Assembly (NCBI GenBank): GCA_032173965.1 | Contig: CM063294.1 | Coordinates: forward strand, 4,572,452 to 4,636,451 | Direction: 5' to 3' | Source of the DNA: Sitta carolinensis | Lineage: Eukaryota; Chordata; Aves; Passeriformes; Sittidae | Length of the DNA: 64,000 nucleotides | Shown: in pieces, positions 1 through 8,440 of the stretch | How positions within the stretch are numbered: the first letter of the stretch is position 1 | Layout of the letters: every line of letters starts with the position of its first letter | The notes under the pieces: generated by a model | The model's input: the letters and a program-made list of their open reading frames with translations, nothing else | Database searches by the model: none | What the model was told of the DNA's origin: nothing | Position numbers and translations under genes: made by a program

Positions 1-1710
1 ACACTACAGACATCCCATTTAAACAGCAATTAACTCCAGTGCTGTGACTGTGCCTTTATCATGGGGATGACTGCAAATTGCATCTTGATGGCACTCCTGA
101 AAAATACCTAGCAGAATAACCATTCCAATGGACCAGAAATGAATTACCAAGATAATGTGGACAACCTCAAATTAAATACAAGGAATAAATTAATGGTTGG
201 TTAAATTCTCTTTACTTTCTTTTTGTATAATTCTATATTTCTTATAAATCACTGCTACGGACTTAGCTTACCTTATCTTTTTATCTAGCTTATTTTTCTG
301 TTGTTCTTTTTATATAGCCAGGGATTTTCACAGATGACTTGGAATTCTGAAGAAATTTATGGTACAGCTGTGTAAAGGAAACCATTTAATATAAAAATAG
401 ACTCCACTGACTTTTTGCCAAAAAAGACCGTGTGAGAATTACTATGGCTCTCCACGATAGTTTAACTTCTTTCCTTAAGTAAATTTGCTACTTATATGAC
501 CAGACATGTCTTATTGTTCCAGAAAGGCAAATAAAATAAAGTAGGAAAATGCCTTTTCCATACAAATATCTTCAGTGGAAAAATCAGTGCTATGCACTGT
601 TACCAAACTGACAACTCCCTGTATGAACTTACACTTCAAATTATCTACTATCACCTAAGTGCCCTAGGACTCAGGTGAGAACAGATTATTTCTGGAATGT
701 GTACAATAGATTGACTGCTACTGCAAAACAAATTCCCTCAGCTGCAATGAACTAAAAAGCCAGGCAATGCGAGTTTGTCTGGAGGAGCTGCTGTGGCACA
801 TTTGAATTTCACTTCTGCTGCAGATGCTGAGGTACCAATGGGCTCTGTTATGGGAAGTGAGGAGGAAGGAAGCTTCTGAGTGTATGAGCTTTCAGAAGTC
901 CAGGAAAACAGCTTCTGATACAAATCAAAACCTCAGGTTGTCTGCTCAGCATCCTAAATTTCTATTGAGGCAAGAGGAAAGAAAATCTTCAAAGGGAGTG
1001 TGCATAAGACCTGGCTCTGGCTCAGCTGCAGCCAATCAATGTGGCAGGGAAACCAAGCTGTTTGCTTTTAGTAAAATATGACACACCTGATACACTTAAA
1101 AACTTGGGCACATCTTCACATTCATACCAGCATGGCTTCACAAGAGTCATTGCTTTCAGAATCAAAAGCAAATTATAACTGAAATAAAATTAAGATCTGT
1201 TGGTTCACTGCATTTCACGAAGAGCAAATACATGCTAGTATGGATTTCTAAATGGGGATAGCAATCATCTGTGATGGCATATACCAAACTTCATCACCTG
1301 GCTTTGAACAGAGCAACTCATGCTATCGCCATTAACACACCCACAAATCTTCTGTTGAATTCAGCCAAACCCTTTGCTTTTCTGAGACAGCCCTCGTGTC
1401 TGGTGTATTTTCAGAAGACCACATCTGCAAGCCCTCATAGCCTCCATCTTAACAGTTCTGCTTGCTAACGTGTTAATTAAGATCTACATTACATTAGCCA
1501 CATAACTACTTAATAAGATTAATCCACCTGGAAAATGATGGCTTGTCTTGATTAAACCGAAGGTAACAGAAGTGACATTTAAAACACAGTGACTGTTATT
1601 ACATTTTGATCGTCTGTTTGAAAGCGTCTGACAGGAAGCGGTGGAGCCCGAGAGATTCACGCTGTTTACACTGTTAATGAGGCCGCGTTTCTCTCGCACA
1701 CGCCGGCCGG

Positions 1711-2480
1711 GCCCGCTCCGTGCGCCGGGACCGCTCCGTGCGCCGGGCCCGCTCCGTGCGCCGGCTCCCCTCGGGCCCCGCTCCGTGCGCCGGGCTCCCC
1801 GCAGGGCCCGCTCCGTGCGCCGGGCTCCCCTCGGGCCCCGCTCCGTGCGCCGGGCTCCCCTCGGGCCCCGCTCCGTGCGCCGGGCTCCCCGCAGGGCCCG
1901 CTCCGTGCGCCGGGCTCCCCTCGGGCCCCGCTCCGTGCGCCGGGCTCCCCTCGGGCCCCGCTCCGTGCGCCGGGCTCCCCTCGGGCCCCGCTCCGTGCGC
2001 CGGGCTCTCCTCGGGCCCCGCTCCGTGCGCCGGGCTCCCCTCGGGCCCCGCTCCGTGCGCCGGGCCCGCTCCGTGCGCCGGGCCCGCTCCGTGCGCCGGG
2101 CCCGCTCCGTGCGCCGGGCTCCCCTCGGGCCCCGCTCCGTGCGCCGGGCTCCCCTCGGGCCCCGCTCCGTGCGCCGGGCCCCGCTCCGTGCGCCGGGCTC
2201 CCCTCGGGCCCCGCTCCGTGCGCCGGGCTCCCCTCGGGCCCCGCTCCGTGCGCCGGGCTCCCCTCGGGCCCCGCTCCGTGCGCCGGGCTCTCCTCGGGCC
2301 CCGCTCCGTGCGCCGGGCCCCGCTCCGTGCGCCGGGCTCCCCTCGGGCCCCGCTCCGTGCGCCGGGCTCCCCTCGGGCCCCGCTCCGTGCGCCGGGCTCC
2401 CCCTCGGGCCCCGCTCCGTGCGCCGGGCTCCCCTCGGGCCCCGCTCCGTGCGCCGGGCTCTCCTCAGGGCTCTCTCCGTG
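1711..2480. repeat. Array 1: GC-rich 30-bp minisatellite
   Basis: Twenty-eight copies of the core GCTCCGTGCGCC were counted by eye. The main unit is 30 bp: the core, then GGGCTCCCCTCGGGCCCC. Shorter 18-19 bp units lack the CTCCCCTCGG segment and occur at the left edge, at about 2050-2115 and at about 2170. Two perfect 90-bp blocks (three units each) sit side by side at 1801-1890 and 1891-1980, marked by a GCAGGG variant. A CTCTCC variant recurs at 2005, 2288 and 2458. The right end decays after 2463. GC content and CpG density are far above the surrounding AT-rich intron. Most frames on both strands are open because the unit has no stop and is a multiple of three. Confidence 0.98.
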
Positions 2481-2486
2481 GCCCCG

Positions 2487-5400
2487 GTGCCCCAGCACGG
2501 AGCCAGGAGCTGCTCAGTTCGCATCCCTCTGCCAGCACGGCACATCGTCCCACTCCCGAATTTTGTTACTCCTCTAGCATTGCCTTTGTGCCGCGTGGCT
2601 CGTGAAATACCTCAGCTATTAGGAAACTATGTGTGTGCAAAAACCAAACTGTGACTCGCATCTGCAGCATCTGGCAGAGCTCTCAGCATCGTTTGGAGAG
2701 AGCTGAAGACAACCTGTACAGCTCCACGGTGACTGCTGAGCTCAGCTTTCCACATCTACCCAAGGAAAATTTCTGCTACATCAGTAGAAATCTGTTTTTT
2801 CCTATCTCTCATCTCAAGCAAGTGAGATGGTGCCAAATTTAATAACTAATTAAAATTTCTTCGTTTCATTATCATATTTGCAATTCTGAATTTGGTATCT
2901 GGAAACAGGTATTTTTCATGACACTTTAGTACTTTAATATTTAATAACTAATATTTTTAAAAAAGTATTTTTGAAATCTGCATACACTGTGGTAGACTTT
3001 GTGAAATATCTCAAACTGAGCATGGACTTGGATCAGGTTGGTTCATCCAAAGAGAAGCAAACCCTGGATTATGTGAGTATCAAAGCACAAATTCATATCA
3101 ATTTTTCCAAATAATCCGTGTATTTATTGTACCTAAAGTGATCTTTCCACAACTGTCCACAATTGCTTTTGGTGTCTTTTAAAATGGGAGGTTCTAGAAT
3201 CAGAGATCACCACCTCTTCCTGTGTTTTCGAGCTTTACTATAGCAAACAATCAAGACAAAAATACTAAGTCAATTTTGAATTACTAGAAAATTTGCTACA
3301 TTTCTGAGCACATCAAAGACAGTATGTCCAAAACAAACAAAAAATTACACCAAAGCATTCTTAATATGGGCTTTCAGCTGGGGTTAGTTTGGATATTTCC
3401 ACAAAAACTGTAGTTTATCTTAGGTGTCCTCTGAAATGATTAAAGTTGAATTTAGGGTATATTCTGTCAATTAGAAAGGAAACAGTTCATAGTCACAGAT
3501 TTTATGGAAATGTGTGTCTAGCCCACCACATAATTTTAAATGTAGAAAACTTTTGGCATAGATTAAGAGAAGTTAGGCACAGATAAATCCCGTAAGGTCA
3601 TCTATATCACTTCTTTCTGAAGAAGCAATTATTCCCAAACATGCCTCTTTTCTTTTCCCCCACTTTCCCCTTATTTTAGATTTATTACACCCAAATTCTA
3701 ACATTATCCTTAGGCAATGTAAGACATACATAAGATTTAAATGGGCTTCACTCTCAGAAAGCTTTTTTTAATATCATTACAATCTATCTCATCCCTGTAG
3801 AAATTCCAAGGCAGTATCAATTTTTGGGGTTTTATGCACAATGAAGGGATACTGCCTTATGATCTGTATTAAGAAAGGAATTTTTGTCTCCTAATTTAAA
3901 TCCCTAGTTGAACACAACTTTCACAGCATGGTGGACTTCACTTGCAGTTTTAAAGCAGCACTGAGGATTTTTCTGCCCACTGCACTTGCCTCCTCCTTTC
4001 AGACATACCCTCTATTAGTGAGATGTAGTGTGTAATTACCAAAAACCTGAAACTGTGTTATCTTAATAGTGAATTTTGTTTTCATTCAGATAGGAAAATG
4101 CAGTAATAAAGTAATTTACATTCCTCTTAAATTGCAGTTTTATTATTTCCTACCAGAATTTAGTCTCTTAATAAGGAACAGGCAGATCAAATTGAATACC
4201 TGCTTTTTTTTTTTTTTTTTTTTTTTTTTCTCCTTTCAAATTGCTCTACTTTAAAATCTACTTTAAAATGCTTTGCTTGCTGAGTAGGCACAGCTTGTGT
4301 TTAAGTGGCCCTTCTCAGACTAGGGGTTAAAGGTTTCTTTGGGAGACCCATGTTTTGAAAAGAATGGCTTCATCCTGAGTTGTGTCAATTATAGAAAGGT
4401 CACTCTACACAGCCAGAGCCCTGAAGTGGTTGTTGTGTTAAAAGCTGTCAGAGGCTTTCCTAAAAACTGCTGGGATAGCAATATTAACTTGGATATAATA
4501 AAAAAGAAAGGTGAGGTAGGAAAACTTTTCACCCTTCCTTGCTCTAAGAATTTGTCTCTTCGATATTCCTTGTGTTCATCCAAACCTGTCATTCATTTTA
4601 TTCCACTGTGGAAGATTACTTGCCTAAATATTGTTCTTCCTCCTGCCCCCACGTTATCAGCATTTCAGCAAACTTCCACAAAATGTCAGAAGAACAAGTA
4701 AACTTTTCCAACACGCTCTGAGGAAAGCTAACTGCAGCAACTTAAGACATAACCAGCAGTTCTGTCTCCTTGTCTCCTCTACAGGAGGTTCCCACTCCCC
4801 AAACAGCATCTCAGCCTCTTCAAATGCGCAAAGCTAATTAGAGTGGGGCTGGGATAAACAGCCAGAATTGGCACTGAAGTGCCCCAGGCAGATGAGCACA
4901 TTCCAAGTCTGCAGTCCTGCTGCCCTGTATTTGCACTGAGATGGCAACGAAAAGCTGCAGGGAGGGAATTGGGAAAGGTGTTAAAGCCCTGCAGTTGTCT
5001 GCTAAATGCCCATAATTGCCGACCTGAGCTCTTCAGGTTCCTGCCCAAAACCACAGGGTCTCTCACTGCGCACAACCTGGAAGCAGTTCAGCAGCAATGC
5101 AAACTCTCTGCCTTGCACTTAGGGATGTGCTGTTTACGCACTTTGACCTACAGCCAGTCAGAGATGAAAGCCCAACCTATGAACAACCTTGTCCAAAAAG
5201 GTACAGGTTTTTGGCACCATCAGGATGCGGGATTTCATGTCAAGGAGGAAGTCAAAACTAGATCCTCCATGGAAAACGTGGAGAAGCTGAGGTGCAGCAG
5301 CAGCAGCACCATTTATTGAAAACAGAAGCAAATCCATACAATGATCGAGCTCATAAAAGAACAACTCCGTTTCCTTTCCCAGCTCTATTTTAACTGATTG

Positions 5401-6080
5401 TTTTCCCAATACAAGTATCCTGTGTCAGCCTTTGATTCTAACACTTGCTTTGGCAATTCCCAAGTCTAACGTGAGCCACGGGTCCTGAGTGCAAGACAGT
5501 GCTCATCCTCCGAAGAGAATACTTCAGCTGACAAAAATTCTCCTGTTCCAGTCATGCCATTCACCATCCCAGCACACTAAAGCGTGGAGGTGCTTTGTCT
5601 AATTGTAACATTCTGTTCTGCCTTCTCCCCATAATTTTTGTAATAACCAGAGAAGACCTTACTGTGATGCAGTAAAGAAAACTCCTGAACCTCACCAGTA
5701 AAAAGCATTCAATTTAAATGATTAAAATCCTTCCTGTCACATGCAATTTCTCTGTGTTTTTAACACGTACTTCCTTAGTTTAAGAAAATATTTTTGGTTC
5801 TAGGTTTTACTTATTTTTTCTTTCCACTGCCATGTTGTCATCCTCCTCTGGAACACGGTTTTTCTTTAAGAGGAAAAGAAACCGTTTGTTGTCTAATTTC
5901 TCACATTAATATCATAGGACAGACAGGATTTTACCATGGGTCAAATTCTGCTGTCCTTGATGTTTGCTATTAGCATTCATTTGAGAAAGAAGAACCAGGG
6001 ATGTGGTCCTGGCTGCAAGCTTCTCTCAAGTGCTTGACTTCTCTCGAGCACTACAATGCACTTCTACTAAACCAAGCTTT
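2487..6080. other. Intron stretch without recognised gene
   Basis: AT-rich intron between array 1 and the CR1 fragment. It holds the poly-T at 4204 and a short GCA run near 5297. Small open frames here (4339-4701, 4879-5319) have no recognisable domain and are treated as chance. Confidence 0.75.
4204..4229. repeat. Poly-T tract (26 bases)
   Basis: An uninterrupted run of 26 T, equivalent to poly-A on the gene's sense strand. No retroelement body was recognised next to it. Confidence 0.95.
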
Positions 6081-6425
6081 TCACAGAATCCCATAAGGGC
6101 TCAGGTTGGAAAGGGTCACAGTGGGTGATGTGGTCCATCCCCCTGCTCCAGCACAGGGCACAGGATTGTGTCCTGAAGGTTCTGGAATATTCCCAGTGAG
6201 GGAGGCTGGGACAGTACGATGCAGTGCTTGGTCACCGCACAGGAGTCCTGCCCCAGGGTCAGCTGGAGCCTCCTGGGCATCAGTTCCTGCCCGCTGCCTC
6301 CTGTTCCGTGGAGAGCTCGCTCCACGCTCTGAGCCCTCCCTGCACATATTCACACAATTAATGAGGGCCCTCTCAGTCACCTCTGGAAGCTGAACAGCCC
6401 CAGCTCCCTCAGCCTCCTCTTTCTT
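6081..6425 (-). mobile_element. CR1 LINE 3' fragment
   Basis: The plus strand reads as the reverse complement of an avian CR1 3' end. It starts CACAGAATCCCATAAGGGCT, then GGTTGGAAAGGGTCA and TCCATCCCCCTGCTCC, and continues to AATTAATGAGGGCCCTCTCA and GCTGAACAGCCCCAGCTCCC. It is 5'-truncated and divergent, with no reverse transcriptase. It lies just left of array 2. Confidence 0.85.
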
Positions 6426-6607
6426 TGAGATCTCTAAGCTATGCCTGGAAAAAGAACATGCAGCCAGTAAACACGGCACGCTTCTGTGAGCGCTCGGGCA
6501 GCGCCTGCAGCAGCGCAACTTCAGCAGACCCAAACCCGGCGGCTAAAGGCGATTTACACGAGCACATGGGCAGCACGGGGCGAGAGCCGCCGCACGGAGC
6601 GGGTGGC

Positions 6608-7640
6608 AGGCGGTTCGGGGCGGTTCGGGGCGGTTCGGTGGCGTTTTGGGGTGGTTCAGGTGCGTTTGGGGTGGCTTGAGGCGGTTCAGGGGGCATTTTC
6701 GGGCGATGTTTCGGGGCGGTTCGGGGCGGTTCGGGCGGTGCTTCGGGGCGGTTCGGGAGATGTTTCGGAGCAGTTCGGGGACGGTTCGGGCGGTGTTTCG
6801 GGGCGGTTCGGGGGCGTTTCGGGGGATGTTTCGGGGCGGTTCGGGCGGTGTTTCGTCGGGGCGGTTCGGGGGCGGTTCGGGCGGTGTTTCGGGGCGGTTC
6901 GGGCGGTGTTTCGGGGATGTTTCGGGGCGGTTCGGGGGCGGTTCGGGCGGTGTTTCGGGGCGGTTCGGGCGGTGTTTCGGGGGATGTTTCGGGGCGGTTC
7001 GGGGGCGGTTCGGGCGGTGTTTCGGGGCGGTTCGGGCGGTGTTTCGGGGGATGTTTCGGGGCGGTTCGGGGGCGGTTCGGGCGGTGTTTCGGGGGATGTT
7101 TCGGGGCGGTTCGGGCGGTGTTTCGGGGCGGTTCGGGGGCGGTTCGGGCGGTGTTTCGGGGATGTTTCGGGGCGGTTCGGGGCGGTTCGGGCGGTGTTTC
7201 GGGGCAGTTCGGGGCGGTTCGGGCGGTGTTTCGGGGCGGTGGGTCGGGGCGGTTCGGGGCGGTGTTTCGGGGGGTTCGGGCGGTGTTTCGGGGCGGTTCG
7301 GGGGCGGTTCGGGCGGTGTTTCGGGGCGGTTCGGGGGCGGTTCGGGCGGTGTTTCGGGGCGGTTCGGGGGCGGTGTCGGGCGGTGTTTCGGGGCGGTTCG
7401 GGGCGGTTCGGGCGGTGTTTCGGGGCGGTTCGGGGGCGGTTCGGGCGGTGTTTCGGGGCGGTTTTCGGGGGGCGGTTCGGGGCGGTGTTTCGGGGCGGTT
7501 CGGGGGCGGTTCGGGCGGTGTTTCGGGGCGGTTCGGGGCGGTTCGGGCGGTGTTTCGGGGCGGTTCGGGGGCGGTTCGGGCGGTGTTTCGGGGCGGTTCG
7601 GGGCGGTTTCGGGCGTTCGGGGCGGTTCGGGCGCGGGGCT
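6608..7640. repeat. Array 2: G-rich CpG-dense composite minisatellite beside a TENM2 donor
   Basis: The array is built from short modules: CGGTTCGGGG or CGGTTCGGGGG, CGGTTCGGG, CGGTGTTTCGGGG and GATGTTTCGGGG. They combine into 22-bp and 33-bp units and larger blocks. Perfect tandem copies include 6951-7017/7018-7084 (67 bp) and 7294-7326/7327-7359 (33 bp). The left end (6608-6700) is degenerate, with GGTGGCGTTTTGG-type units, which suggests older copies there. The G-rich strand is the plus strand, which is the template for TENM2. Every module carries CpG. The right edge runs to within about 20 bp of the exon donor at 7656. Confidence 0.97.
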
Positions 7641-7656
7641 GCGGCGGGCGCGCCAC

Positions 7657-7770
7657 CTCTGCCGGCAGGGGGCGCGGGCGGGCCGTCCTGCGCGGGCGGG
7701 CGCAGCCCGTTGTTGAAGGTCGGAGCCTCGGCCGGCTGCAGCTGCCAGTTGAGCCCCAGGAGATGCATGG
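7657..7770 (-). CDS. TENM2: TENM2 internal exon: extracellular juxtamembrane segment
   Basis: This is the third TENM2 exon in transcript order, 114 nt on the minus strand. CC completes the Ala codon begun by the previous exon, 37 codons follow, and a final G opens the next codon. The start is fixed by the acceptor GTCCGCAG (7771-7772) and the phase. The peptide begins [12 protein letters not shown], the invariant-looking end of the teneurin membrane segment, then AEAPTFNNG, then a Pro/Ala-rich tail ending PAGR. The end is placed at GGCAGAG|GTGGCG because PAGR lines up with the PSGGK that I recall at this exon boundary in mammalian TENM2, at nearly the same length. The donor is weak and the pyrimidine tract is poor and GT-rich; a good branch-point-like CTGAC lies upstream. 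Nearly every codon ends in G or C. Both ends are in phase 1, so skipping keeps the frame. A large minisatellite begins just beyond the donor. The start is very secure; the end is less so. Confidence 0.9.
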
Positions 7771-7774
7771 CTGC

Positions 7775-7815
7775 GGACACAGGGACACACACAGCGGTCA
7801 GCGCGGCCACCGAGC
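7775..7815 (-). promoter_or_regulatory. Acceptor region of the TENM2 juxtamembrane exon
   Basis: Read on the minus strand, this stretch holds CGCTGACCG, a good branch-point match, followed by a short tract alternating T and G (TGTGTGTGTCCCTGTGTCC) instead of a run of pyrimidines before the CAG. A UG-rich tract is a known binding context for CELF-type splicing regulators. That any such factor acts here is inference. Confidence 0.45.
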
Positions 7816-8183
7816 CGCTCGGCTCGCAGGGACGGGGCTGTGCTAAAAGAGCCGGCAACAACCCCAACCCCCCCGCCCCCAGCCACCCCCGCAAAATGCC
7901 AAATAAACAAAAGGGAGCCCTGGTGACTGGCACACATCTGTGTGGCACTGGAATACAAAAGGCACGATGCTCACAGCTCTGGGCAGAGCCCGCTTGCCGA
8001 CTGACACAGTGCGGGGGACACCTCTTGGGAAACAAAGCACTTGCTGCAAGTACCAGCTCCGAGTTTAAATTATAGGTGGTAATTTATATGTTGATTATAA
8101 AATTGGCTTTAGCCCTATGTGAAGTAGTGACTTGGTAATGCAATTATTTTGTGTTTGGTACAACTTATTTAAATCAATACATT

Positions 8184-8440
8184 AGAATAATAGAATCACA
8201 GAGCGGTCTGGGCTGGAAGCAACCTGAAAGAACATCCAGTTCCAATCCCCTGCCATGGGCAGGGACACCTTCCACTAGACCAGGTAGCTCCAAGCCTTGT
8301 CCAACCTTACCTCGAACACTTCCAGGGCTGGGACATCCACAGTTCATCTAGGCAACCTGCATCAGGGCCCCCGCACTCTCACAGGGATGATTTTCTCCCC
8401 AGCACCAAGCTACCCCTACTCTTTCAGTGTGAAGCCATTA
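8184..8440 (-). mobile_element. CR1 LINE 3' fragment
   Basis: This is a clear avian CR1 3' end in minus orientation. It has AGAATCACAGAGCGG, CCATGGGCAGGGACACCTTC, CACTAGACCAGG and GAACACTTCCAGGGCTGGG, and fades out after CTTTCAGTGTGAAGCCATT. The left boundary is sharp; the right boundary is approximate. Confidence 0.93.

Larger units (their letters stand above)
1..7656 (-). other. TENM2: TENM2 intron downstream of the juxtamembrane exon (incomplete)
   Basis: This is intronic by position: it follows the donor at 7656, and no minus-strand frame contains the next expected TENM2 segment (the SIDSGE-type stretch before the EGF repeats). It contains arrays 1 and 2, one CR1 fragment and a long poly-T. 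The next exon lies outside the window. Confidence 0.85.

Noticed and set aside
1711..2480. CRISPR-like array of ~30-bp repeats
   Set aside because: There are no unique spacers between repeats, and the sequence is vertebrate.
1484..2654. Several 270-350-codon open frames on both strands across array 1
   Set aside because: They are Arg/Pro/Gly repeats open in most frames on both strands because the 30-bp unit lacks stops. No splice or family support.
4339..5319. Open frames of 120 and 146 codons on the plus strand
   Set aside because: No family recognised. Composition matches surrounding intron.
6439..8075. Open frames up to 529 codons on both strands across array 2
   Set aside because: Repeat composition opens many frames at once. 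Only the part at 7657-7770 minus has coding support, as a TENM2 exon.
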